Source of the DNA: Megamerina dolium
Taxonomy: Eukaryota > Arthropoda > Insecta > Diptera > Megamerinidae
Assembly: GCA_963854835.1 (NCBI GenBank)
Contig: OY978525.1
Location: 63,717,355-63,781,354, forward strand
DNA: 64,000 nt
Reading direction: 5' to 3'
Made by a program: the position numbers and the translations under genes. The notes beneath the pieces were generated by a model, which searched no databases, was not told where the DNA came from, and saw only the letters and a list, made by a program, of their open reading frames with translations. Positions within the stretch are counted from its first letter, which is position 1. Each line of letters begins with the position of its first letter. Of the stretch, positions 53,698 to 64,000 are shown piece after piece.

Positions 53698-54173
53698 AGT
53701 CAAAACATCATATAGCTTTGTGGTTGTGAGCATGGTGAAATTTTTAGTGTGTTTCAATCTCGTCTACTAATCACCTATAAAAAAAACAATAACAACATAA
53801 AAAACTGAGTAGATTTATTAACTACGTACTGGATCTATATTACAATATAACACACAGAAGAACATAATTTCAATAAATTTTCTTATGCATGGCATATATT
53901 GTAATAGTAATTTCTTGAGTAAATCGGATTCTTAATCCGAAAATAAAGCCCAAAACATTGAAAGCAGAATAGTTTTCTAGACATTGCAAAATTTTCATAT
54001 TTTTCCTTCTGGAAAACATAGTTTTACTTAACCCTAAATACTTGTTGTTGACCTATTGAATTATAAGAATTTATAGGAGGTGTCGAAGTATAAAAATTAT
54101 CATTAAATTTTGATTTTTAAATATTGCTAAGAACAATTACGGTCTCTGGAAAATGTTAATCTTCATATATCTA

Positions 54174-54705
54174 GCACTGAAAAATTTTTTGTTTGCAATA
54201 AAATTTTACAATGTATTATTGTTTAAACTAAAACAACACTTCTTAGTTTATGAATAAGCTGCTGAATCGGTTTATTAAATATATTTTTTTCCACATTTTT
54301 AAATAGGTATAGATTATATGCAAAAATTACATTACATTTTTGATCAACTTATATTTCCAAATATCTGTTAAAATTAATTATATTATGGGTATTTATTATA
54401 TCAAATACTCTAAATTTAACAGGAGCCTGGAGGTCTTTTTAACACAGTTCACTCTTACACGGTTAGACTAACTAGAATCAGAGGAGAAGCTAACTCACCT
54501 ACTCACTTGCTGAACAAAAAAATTTCTTAATTAATAAGAAGTTGTTCAGGTTTTCTAAATTTTCTACACGTTTTAAAAATCTGGAAAAAATGTACTTAAT
54601 AGACCGATGAGTAGCTTATGCATGACTGAAAACTAAGAAGTGTTGTGAAGAAATTATTTTAAAAAATAATGCACTGAAAAAAATATTCCAAACAAAAACA
54701 TATTT
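54174..54705. repeat. Long imperfect inverted repeat, copy 2b
   Basis: Same structure as 41045-41576. Its left flank carries an extra ~30-bp block (CATGGCATATATTGTAATAG..., about 53886-53916) that is absent from copies 1 and 2a but present in copy 3. Confidence 0.75.
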
Positions 54706-54930
54706 TTAGTGTAGGATACAAATTAAAAACTAAAAACTAAAAAAATATATTTTTATTTAGTTTAAGCTCTTTATTTATTTACTTGTGAATTAAAACTATA
54801 CTTACAAAATTGTTCTTAACATAAAGTAAACTATAATAGCTGATTCAAAACTGCCCTTTTAAGTGGCCGGATGCGCAAGCCAGACGCATAGTCAGCATTT
54901 TTGGTGTAAGTGGATGTTCCCATTACTTAA

Positions 54931-57212
54931 CCCTTTCAGTCGCGCGATGAATCCAGCGGCAGAATAATTTTTTTGAGAAATGATTCTTTCAATATGGACC
55001 AAATATATGTACAAATATTACTTTCTAAATTTTCATCCCTTCCCTCCTTGATTTTAGGGGATATATAATATATTGTACAATCGGACTGAATGGTAACAAA
55101 AATAACTCCAAATTAGCATAAGAGAATGAAAGCAATAATTCGTAAAATAAATAAATTTTATTCAAGAGAAAGAAAAAATAAACAACTCAAATATGCAGTT
55201 GTTACAAAAAATTAATAGTGTTATAAAAAGTAATAAAAAGGTATTTATTCAGCTGTGTGATACTTATAGAAGCAATTAGCACCTTGTTTGATGCACGGAA
55301 ATACATTACATTTAACGCAAAAGGCGAAAGTGCGCTAATTGCAGTTCTCATACCTACATCTGTTCGAAGTTTTGTCATCAGAAAAATAAGGAAGATGACC
55401 CATTTGGTCGTAACGTACATCCTTTGGAACTTAAACTCTCTTTCGTTTATCTGTTTGCTTCATTTGAGAGCTTCCTGCACTATCTGCTTTTGGTCGCCCG
55501 ACCGATCTCTTGGCTGTTGAAGACGGAAATGATCGACATATCAAAAAATCACTCGTAGAGTCCACTTTTTGTATTTCAAGTATAATCGATAATATTCCAG
55601 CATTTGGTCAAGAAGATCGACCCCACCTATGTTATTATTATAAACAGGAACTGCTTCTGGACTGCTTCACATCTATATACTTCTTGTCCACTTTAGAGTA
55701 TCTTTTTACTATGTCTTCTTTTCCAACCCCAACATAATTTGAAGCTAAGTGGACTGCCTTATTGTCGTAACATTTTGTTATGACAACTTTTCCATTTCGA
55801 CTTACAAGCTCTGTGGAAGTCCCACGCCCTTTTGTTTTCATATCGTTGTCTGCAGGAAAAGGCGGGTGGTTGAATCTATTGACACGAATCGTACCAGCAC
55901 TGAAGATATGCCGATCAGATAAAATTTCAAAAAACTGAGAAGTGGAAAAAGTTTCGAAAAGTTGTCGAAATATAGTTTATAAGATCTCTTCTGTGGAATA
56001 CGTTTGCATAAATATAGGACCACAGCAGCACCAAATCGAAGTTCTTTCAAGCTCTGTTCTGAAATCTTTGTAGTTTTTCCTTGATAGGCTATAAAATCAT
56101 AAGGTCTTTCAAAAATACTCTTTGAAAAATACTCGTATGGCGACTTCAGAGGTTGTTGAACAAACTGAGGCTGCAGAAAAGCCTCTGCAGTGTTGTCTTC
56201 TGTAGTATGATTTCTAACATGACGCCATTCGATGTTCTTCGACTTTGTATAGTTGAAGTACTCCTGTGGCTCTTGCTCAACCAATTTTATAGGTGGTTCC
56301 TGATTGTGAACCTTGGATCGCAGTCCTCTCGGGAAAAGATGATTAGATGAATCAGAGAAACTTGTTAGTTCTGATGCTGGCGACGTCACTTGTACATCAG
56401 TAGTTAAAGTGAATATTTCAGATGACGATGTTGCAGCGCCAGAAAGAATATTCCTTAAAGCTTTTTCAAAATAGCGACGGCCACCATTGCTTGCAGTAGT
56501 CGGCGAATGACTGGTCCGTTTCTTCGTCCGTTGTGAGGGGATGTTCTTCCTCTGAAATCTCATCGACATCAAGGTTGTAACGTATGGCTTCAGATTCGAC
56601 GTCACACTCGTTTTCCTGAAAATTGCGGTCGTCTTCGTCTTCAGCACCACAGATCCTCACTCAAAAATTTCCCAAATTACCAAGTACGATATTGTAACAA
56701 AATCAAAACTCAATCAAATCATGTGTAAACTAACTTAAATTAAAAAATTAGAGGAGAATATAAGAGCTAAACTGAAACTAGTAGGAATTGAAAAATCAAA
56801 AAATAACTGAAAAATTTTAATTTTTACTATCACCAAATCCTCTTGTACTATATATTGTACACCACTTTAGACTCCTAGGGAACACTTACCTAAAGTTTTT
56901 TTTTACACCAACTTAAATAAGCTTATTTTTCTATATATTTTCTTTATAACAACAAATTATTTTTGCATTATTTTTTCGCTTTTATTTATGCGCATGTCAT
57001 AAGGAGCAGAATTTTGTTGACCATACTTCAGAAAAGCAAAAATTTAACTGATTTTCCATACGACCACAGGTCGGTAAATATGTTCAACCGATAACGAAGT
57101 GTATTTCAAACGAATCAAAGCAATCGCGTAATTCAAATTAGAAATCAGTTATTTTAAACATTTTTTGAATATGTGTACAGTACAAGTATATTGTACACCA
57201 GGAACGAAAGGG
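54931..57212 (-). mobile_element. piggyBac-type transposon, copy 2 (2,282 bp)
   Basis: TTAA at 54927-54930 and 57213-57216, with the same CCCTTTC ends. The transposase remnant (about 55242-56660) has the same N-domain to catalytic-domain fusion and frameshifts as copy 1, with only two or so amino-acid differences in the 270-codon frame. A short deletion near 56960 explains the length difference. Confidence 0.92.
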
Positions 57213-57216
57213 TTAA

Positions 57217-58067
57217 GTTGAAACGTGCCGTTCGCTGGAATTGCTCTTGGGTGAATGCGTAGTCCAAAAATTCAGGGGAAAGAAAAATGCGATTGGCAAC
57301 ACTACGTCCATAGGGTTACCACGAGGAATATTATTTATCGTCCACACGATTCAATACAATTTCTCGACATTTTAGCATACCAATAGTTGTAATTCTGTTT
57401 ATTTTAGATCTCCCATCCTTAGCCCATCATGCTATATATAAAAACAAAACATATTTTATTTTTATAGATAGCAATATTTTCTCATCAAAATGCGGAGTAA
57501 ATAATTAAATTTTATATTTTCTACAAACTCTAAAATATTGTTTTTTTTTCTCAAAGTTTTACTAGTATATATAATTTTTCTTTTAGACAAACATGTTTTT
57601 TTGTGTATATATTCAAAAAAATATTTTTTATATTCTATCATTTTCTTACTTGTAACTAATTAATTGAATTTTAAGTTAGTTTAGAGTACGTTCTTTCACT
57701 TAAAGTATTCCCCTTTGCGCATTCTGTATATTGAATTGATTAACTTCCTTGAGCTATAATAAACATTTGCATAAAAATTACACTTTTATCTTTACCTTTA
57801 TTGCCCTTTCAATAAGGTATTATTCATTTAAATCGGTCAACATTTACTTATTTTATTGATTTACCCTTTTACATATAATTTTTTCAAGAGTGTAAGAGCT
57901 ATGTGCAAACTTAAAAGTCGATTAAATTTTTTTTTGCCGTGCTACCTCAAATCGCCAAAATACGTTTATTTTCTTTTGATGTATTTTCAAATTCTTTTGG
58001 ATTATCTAATGTGTATAAAAAAAGGAATTTTGTTGCACGGTGTTATTCATAATGTTTGCTTGGTTTA
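57217..58067. other. Right flank of piggyBac to the tandem junction (copy 2)
   Basis: Equivalent of 44105-44953, AT-rich, non-coding, ending in the same TGCTTGGTTTA before copy 3. Confidence 0.6.
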
Positions 58068-60579
58068 CTCGGGTTTTTTGTAGCAAGTGGTATAATTTTT
58101 CCACTGGCGACAGGCGGGCGTTATTACGGTATAATGCCGTAAACAAGTCACGAAAACTTGGCCACGATACAGATTAGCGTTGATTGCAGAGATGCACCGT
58201 ACATAAGAGGTTAGGCACTACGTATATGCCTCTTTAATTTGATTAACGTCAACATCTTCAGCTATTTCCTCTGCTATGAGAGAGTAATATGCCGTTTTGC
58301 AATCACTCCATAGGGATTGGAATTCGTTTTTCTGTGCCTCCAAGCTAATTTTGTTATGCGCTTCTGGGTTGATGGCATGAAAATTGCTATCAAATTCAAT
58401 AATATCTTCCACGGTAGATCTGAAGAGATCGTAAGCTGACATCCTATTAGCAATTGTAGATGTAATACGGGATAAAGTTTGAAAAGAAGAGAGCGAATTG
58501 CTTGGAAATCTGGAGTTATGTAGCCTGTTCGCACGATTTATCAAAAAATCGGTTGACAAAATGTGCGCGGAAAGAGATTAATCCGAAAGACGTAGTCTTC
58601 CGTAGCGAAATTGAAGGTTATACTAGTGGGCCAACTTGTGGAAGGTATGACCTTGAGTTTATTTTAAATTCGTATTCGATCCCTCTGAATTCCGGAATTG
58701 ACGTAGGGAGATGTAATATAATTAATTCACAGTCAATAAAATACTCATTATAATGAGCCGGGTGATATTTACGTATTTCGTATCCGATGGGTATAAAAAC
58801 GTTTGTGAACCACTGTATACTACTTCCTTCAATTTGTAATGTATTATTTTGCACAATGAATGATTATTTGATATTCGTTAACACTGTAGCAACTTTGTGT
58901 TGAGAGTGACTCTTTTTTACACTGGGTCTTTTTCAATAGAAATGATAGTGTATAATTGTTATTGCAATTACTTTTCTTTTATAAAAAACACCAGCCAATG
59001 CAATTATATTTTATTGCTATTACAGGTATATGCAAAACAAAAATTGGTAGATAGAAATTTAGCAACAATATGCACTACCGCTATATTTGTGATCAAACGC
59101 AGGTGCTTTTTAGATACGCATAACTCACAATAAAAAAAAAATAAATATGTGGCACTTAAAGCCCCAAAGGGCTCATTGGCCGAGCTTCTCTTCTATTACT
59201 GGTGTGTGTCTTAAATTTGGACAGTATTAGAAGGGACCCACTTATTTCAGCCGGTTCCGAACGGCAGAACACTTGTGACATCACTCTTTATGAGCTTTGT
59301 CACAGAGTTCTTTAAGAAGCTTTTTTCATGGCAAGTTGTTACTGTGGGAAAAATTGCAAATTGCTTGCCGACAAGTGGATAACATTCGAAAGAAAAATCT
59401 TATCGATATTAAATTTGTTATGCATCAGCCGGGTATTGAACCACGACCTACAGATCAGAAGGCGAACACACAAACCACTGAGCTACGGCACCCACACATA
59501 ACTCACAATAGGGAAATTAAATGCAAGTGTCAACAACAACAGGTAATTGCATTTGAATTTGAACAAAAAACACTGTTGTTGTTCATGCATGTAAGCCAAG
59601 CAAAATTATACCGAAAAGGGATAACAAATATTCGTAATATTGTGTTTTATCATCAATATACATATAACTTATTATTATGAGGGGAAAAGCAACAATTTGT
59701 ATTTGAGATGTGTGAATCATGTACCAAACAATATACGATATATTGTTAGGTTGTGAAGTTAGTTTGTAATTATTGCGAATGCATATATTTTTATGTACAA
59801 ATCCAAAACGAAAAAAGCAAAAACAAGGGATCGCCTTTCCTTATTTAGTTGCTGTGATTATCTTAACTCTCGTAGAAAAATTCGTGATGGTATGAGAGGG
59901 TGATCTGAGAATCACTTAATGCAACAACAAATTTAGTGGTATATTACTGCAGATGAGATTTGTAGATGGGATTTGAACTCAAATACATGTACATATACGT
60001 ATTTCTCAAGAAAGAGCGGGAGAGATATATGTATGTGGGTACATAAAATGCATGGAATGCACGTATCTGGGGTGGCAAGATTTGCCTACCAATCGTTGCG
60101 AGCCGATCCGGATCGAAGTACCAAAAAATGAATGTGTGAGGGGTGGGGTGCCAGGTGGACTCGTTCCAACGATGGTTGCTTCCTCCAGGTGATCGTGGTG
60201 TGTGTGTGAGTGCGGGGATATTTCTGTGTGCAATCCCGTTTTGGTTGTGTATTGATGTTGTACCTTGTGATTCTGCTGCTGCTACGTACGATGCTGTAGC
60301 TTATTTATTATAATAAATTAATGATAACACACGCGATTATTTTCTACTTTAAATATACAATATTTATTCGCAATTAACGTGTATATTAAACAGAGAGGGA
60401 GAGAGATTCGAATTCGCGCGCACTGGCTGTCTATCTACTTTGAGTTATATTTCGAGAATAACAAAAAATAATCAAAAACGGGCGACCAGAAGAGAAACAT
60501 TGTATATAAGTAACAGGGTTGCCAACCCACTCAAATGAAGACAAACAAACAGTGCACGCGTCTAACTCTGGCGTAGACA
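58068..60579 (-). mobile_element. BEL-2 5' part in tandem copy 3 (gag start, leader, LTR 60129-60579)
   Basis: The gag N-terminal frame 58218-58559 matches 36735-37085; the linker is deleted. Bases 58775-59118 replace the ACTAACC repeats of copies 1 and 2 with 344 bp of sequence not found elsewhere in the window. The deletion near 60023 has GGAGA at both parental breakpoints. The primer site is mutated. The LTR is followed by AATGG. Confidence 0.85.
59133..59496 (-). mobile_element. tRNA-derived SINE, second full copy
   Basis: The 14-bp duplication CATAACTCACAATA lies at 59119-59132 and 59497-59510. Same family as 32233-32599: A box AGCTCAGTGG in the head (minus strand), the GATCTGTAGGTCGTGG block, and an A/T-rich tail. 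Copies 1 and 2 carry the empty site (about 37327-37340 and 45843-45856). Confidence 0.9.
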
Positions 60580-62572
60580 AATGGTAATGTAGATCTTCTT
60601 CAGCTGAATGAATTGTTACTAGAGTTTCAATATATTCTAAATTGTCTAACATTTCCAAACTTGATCTGTTATCTTCTGAATTTTGCAGAAACAAAAATTC
60701 ATTAACATCTTTATCTTCGTTCTTTTCTTGATTGACATTAGAACTGTTCTCTATTCTACTTAGGAAATCTGCTAATTGATTTTCCTTCCCTTTTAAATAT
60801 TCTATATTAAAATCATATTCGCCCAATTTTAATAGCCATCTTTGATGTCTCGGTGACATATTCTTCCCTGTGAATTTTCTTCCATAAAGATAGGGTCTTA
60901 AATAGTTTACGCTCCATAAAATATCTAAAAATTCTTTATCTGTCGCGGAGTAATTTTTCTCGTGATTATTTAGTGTTCTTGATATAAAACATACTGGTTG
61001 TCCTTCTTGGGAAAGCACTGTTCCAATTACATAGTTTGATGCGTCTGTGGTTTATGTTAATGGCTTGTCAAAGTTCGGGTATCTCAATTTTGGATGAGAG
61101 CTAATTAATGTTTTTAACTTTTCGAATGCTTCTATATAGCTTGGATCTTTTACGTTTATTTTTACATTACATTTTACATTTACATTTCTTTAAATATTTT
61201 GTAATGGGTTGGGCTACTTTTGCGTAATCCTTTATAAATTTACTGTAGTACCCTGTTATCCCTAAAAATCTTTTTATTTGTTTCTCTGTTTTAGGTAGTT
61301 GTAATGTTTCTATTACTTTTATTTTATCCGGGTTTGGTTTTAATCCATTTTCTCTCAAAATGTGTCCTAAACATTCTGTCTCTTTTTTCATGAAATTACA
61401 TTTATCGATTTGAATCTTGAGGTTAGCTTGTTCTAATGTTTTGAAGATGTCTGTCATTGTATTTACGTGCTCCTGTAGGAATGTACTAAAAATCAAAATG
61501 TCGTCTAGATAAACTACACATGTTTTATTAATAAAGTCCCGTATTGTTTCGTTTATAAAACCGTTGAAATGTTGCGGGTGCATTTTTTAACCCGAATGGC
61601 ATTCTAATAAATTCGTACAATCCGTAGGATGTAGCGAATGCCGTTTTTTCTCTGTCTTTCTCCTTAATTAATATTTGGTGATACCCTTTAGCTAGGTCTA
61701 ATGTTGTGAAATACTGCGCTTTGTCCAAAATTGAATCTATGTTTGGTATTGGGTATTTGTCGTCTATGGTTACCTCATTCAATTTTCTATAGTTAATTAC
61801 GATGATGTATTTACTTTCCCCCGAGTTGTCCATTTTCTTGGGTACTACAATTAATGGGCTAGAGTATCGCGAATGACTTTTTCTTATGATTCCTTGTTCT
61901 TCCATTTCCTTAATTTGTTTGCGTACTTCTGCTTCATGCTGCGAAGGGTATCTGTATAATTTACTGTTTATTTGTTTGTCCGTTGGTATTCTGATTTCGT
62001 GTAAGATTTTCGTCGTATTTGTTAATTGGTCTCCTTCTTTAAAGAACAAGTTCTTAAATCGTTTCAAGATTTTTACTACTTCTTTACTTTCTTCTATGTT
62101 TAAATGGCTTAACTGTATTCTATCCCAATCAAAATCCTTGGCTTCCAATGTGCAAATTTCTAGATTAGTATTAGGATTATTTCTAAATTTTGTCATTTTT
62201 TTGTTAAACGTTATGTATCCATATACTAAGTTTATTGTTTTGTCAAACAAATTGAGTAGGTCAATTCCTACAATAAAACTATACTTTCGTCCCTTCAATG
62301 GAGTAATTTTCCATTTTATTTTCGTATAATATGGGAGGTTAAATTCATTAGGTGCTTCTGTTATCACTTGGTATTTAATTACATCGTCTTTCGTTATTGT
62401 GCTAAATTCAATTGGTTTCTTCAATAAGATTTTTTGAAAATCGTTTATATTACTATCAATTAAGCTTATACTAGCTCCGGTATCTATGAGAGCAATATAT
62501 TTCTTATTTTTGATCGTGAGTGTTATGGTGGAAGACTGTCCGATTATTGTTTGATTTTATTTTTTTTACTTT
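60580..62572 (-). pseudogene. pol: Errantivirus protease-RT-RNase H, copy 3
   Basis: Same ancestral frame break after NAPATFQR and the same RT-RNase H stops. YLDD and CAA are retained. A 48-bp in-frame deletion in RNase H (about 60872) removes 16 residues including the catalytic TDH. RT frames are 61528-62424 and 61167-61583; the RNase H frame is 60431-61018. Confidence 0.88.
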
Positions 62573-63049
62573 AGTCAAAACATCATATAGCTTTGTGGCT
62601 GTGAGCATGGTGAAATTTTTAGTTTGTTTCAATCTCGTCTACTAATCACCTATAAAAAAAAACAATAACAACATAAAAAACTGAGTAGATTTATTAACTA
62701 CGTACTGGATCTGTATTACAATATAACACACAGAAGAACATAATTTCAATAAATTTTCTTATGCATGGCATATATTGTAATAGTAATTTCTTGAGTAAAT
62801 CGGATTCTTAATCCGAAAATAAAGCCCAAAACATTGAAAGCAGAATAGTTTTCTAGACATTGCAAAATTTTCATATTTTTCCTTCTGGAAAACATAGTTT
62901 TACTTAACCCTAAATACTTGTTGTTAACCTATTGAATTATAAGAATTTATAGGAGGTGTCGAAGTATCAAAATTATCATTAAATTTTGATTTTTAAATAT
63001 TGCTAAGAACAATTACGGTCCCTGGAAAATGTTAATCTTCATATATCTA

Positions 63050-63580
63050 GCACTGAAAAATTTTTTGTTTGCAATAAAATTTTACAATGTATTATTGTTT
63101 AAACTAAAACAACACTTCTTAGTTTATGAATAAGCTGCTGAATCGGTCTATTAAATATATTTTTTCCACATTTTTAAATAGGTATAGATTATATGCAAAA
63201 ATTACATTACATTTTTGATCAACTTATATTTCCAAATATCTGTTAAAATTAATTATATTATGGGTATTTATTATATCAAATTCTCTAAATTTAACAGGAG
63301 CCTGGAGGTCTTTTTAACACAGTTCACTCTTACACGGTTAGACTAACTGGAATCAGAGGAGAAGCTAACTCACCTACTCACTTGCTGAACAAAAAAATTT
63401 CTTAATTAATAAGGAGTTGTTCAGGTTTTCTAAATTTTCTACACGTTTTAAAAATCTGGAAAAAATGTACTTAATAGACCGATGAGTAGCTTATGCATGA
63501 CTGAAAACTAAGAAGTGTTGTGAAGAAATTATTTTAAAAAATAATGCACTGAAAAAAATATTCCAAACAAAAACATATTT
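63050..63580. repeat. Long imperfect inverted repeat, copy 3
   Basis: Same structure as 41045-41576, with the extra ~30-bp block in its left flank (about 62764-62794) shared with copy 2b. Confidence 0.75.
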
Positions 63581-63806
63581 TTTAGTGTAGGATAATAATT
63601 AAAAACTAAAAACTAAAAAAATATATTTTTATTTAGTTTAAGGTCTTTATTTATTCACTTGTGAATTAAAACTATACTTACAAAATTGTTCTTAACATAA
63701 AGTAAACTATAATAGCTGATTCAAAACTGCCCTTTTAAGTGGCCGGATGCGCAAGCCAGACGCATAGTCAGCATTTTTGGTGTAAGTGGATGTTCCCATT
63801 ACTTAA

Positions 63807-64000
63807 CCCTTTCAGTCGCGCGATTAATCCAGCGACAGAATAATTTTTTTGAGAAATGATTCTTTCAATATGGACCAAATATATGTACAAATATTACTTT
63901 CTAAATTTTCATTCCTTCCCACCTTGATTTTAGGGGATGTATAATATATTGTACAATCGGACTGAATGGTAACAAAAATAACTCCAAATTAGCATAAGAG
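63807..64000 (-). mobile_element. piggyBac-type transposon, copy 3 (left end only)
   Basis: TTAA at 63803-63806 followed by CCCTTTCAGTCGCGCG. The window ends within its left subterminal region, which includes the ATATTGTACA motif. Confidence 0.88.

Larger units (their letters stand above)
44954..58067. repeat. Tandem unit copy 2 (13,114 bp with insertions)
   Basis: It starts CTCGGGTTTTTTGTAGC as at 36347, joined to the unit end TTGCTTGGTTTA. Relative to copy 1 it has a 96-bp deletion at about 45764, an RTE-like LINE (49209-51934), an internal duplication of about 1.85 kb (52935 onward) and small indels. Confidence 0.92.
58068..64000. repeat. Tandem unit copy 3 (cut by window edge)
   Basis: Begins with the same junction as copy 2. 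Differences from copy 1 include a ~250-bp gag deletion at 58171, foreign sequence at 58775-59118, a SINE at 59133-59496, a ~150-bp deletion at 60023 and a 48-bp deletion at about 60872. It is still running at 64000, so more copies may follow. Confidence 0.9.

Noticed and set aside
36347..64000. Three independent transposition events giving similar clusters
   Set aside because: Identical nested junctions (BEL-2/errantivirus, piggyBac TTAA site, unit junction) in each copy require segmental duplication.
1..64000. CRISPR arrays, operons or bacterial features
   Set aside because: No regularly spaced short repeats with unique spacers; content is entirely eukaryotic transposons.

Overview
The window is eukaryotic, almost certainly insect DNA, and probably from a dipteran. 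The evidence is AT-rich sequence, retroelements primed by insect-type tRNAs (Leu, Ser-like, Trp-like, Tyr), a gypsy-type errantivirus with an env remnant, and BEL/Pao, Jockey, piggyBac, Tigger/pogo, hAT and mariner pieces of kinds common in flies. A tephritid-like fly is my guess, not something the sequence proves. I find no host protein gene, rRNA or true tRNA. Nearly everything assignable is transposable-element DNA in various states of decay, as expected for pericentromeric heterochromatin or a piRNA-cluster-like locus.

Layout. 1-1479: 3' part of a Gypsy-superfamily retrotransposon (family A, + strand) with a good integrase and its 3' LTR, then a collapsed SINE with an (AT)n tail. 1629-3905: decayed family A relative (-). 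4136-8411: decayed BEL/Pao element (-). 8492-10438: Tigger/pogo DNA transposon with TA duplications (-). About 10540-11103: 3' end of a hAT element (-). 11266-15115: family A deletion derivative (-) with 437-bp LTRs, ATAT duplications, and gag joined in frame to integrase across one UAG codon. 15170-29210: Gypsy-superfamily element (+) with CCAG duplications. A 4.5-kb Jockey-clade LINE (19099-23638) lies inside its reverse transcriptase and a mariner-derived foldback (26768-27311) lies inside its 3' part. 29324-30466: family A LTR and gag fragment (+).

30467-40690: an errantivirus (-), ordered from right to left protease, RT, RNase H, integrase, env. It is split by a SINE (32233-32599) and by a 5.7-kb BEL/Pao element (32887-38557, AATGG/AATAG duplications). 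The right part of that nest, plus a long-inverted-repeat block and a TTAA-flanked piggyBac element, forms a unit of about 8.6 kb. It is present three times head to tail: 36347-44953, 44954-58067, and 58068 to the window edge. Copy 2 also holds an RTE-like LINE (49209-51934) and an internal duplication of about 1.85 kb. Copy 3 carries its own SINE, with the empty site visible in copies 1 and 2.

No autonomous element is visible. The best reading frames are the family A integrase (1-1004), the family A3 gag and integrase (11782-14649) and the RTE-like LINE RT (49251-51690). Nesting gives a partial chronology: errantivirus, then BEL-2 into it; piggyBac also before the amplification; then tandem amplification; then the LINE and SINE additions. 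Most recognisable coding remnants lie on the minus strand, so a plus-strand transcript would be largely antisense to transposons. That is the main functional hypothesis offered here, and it is inference.
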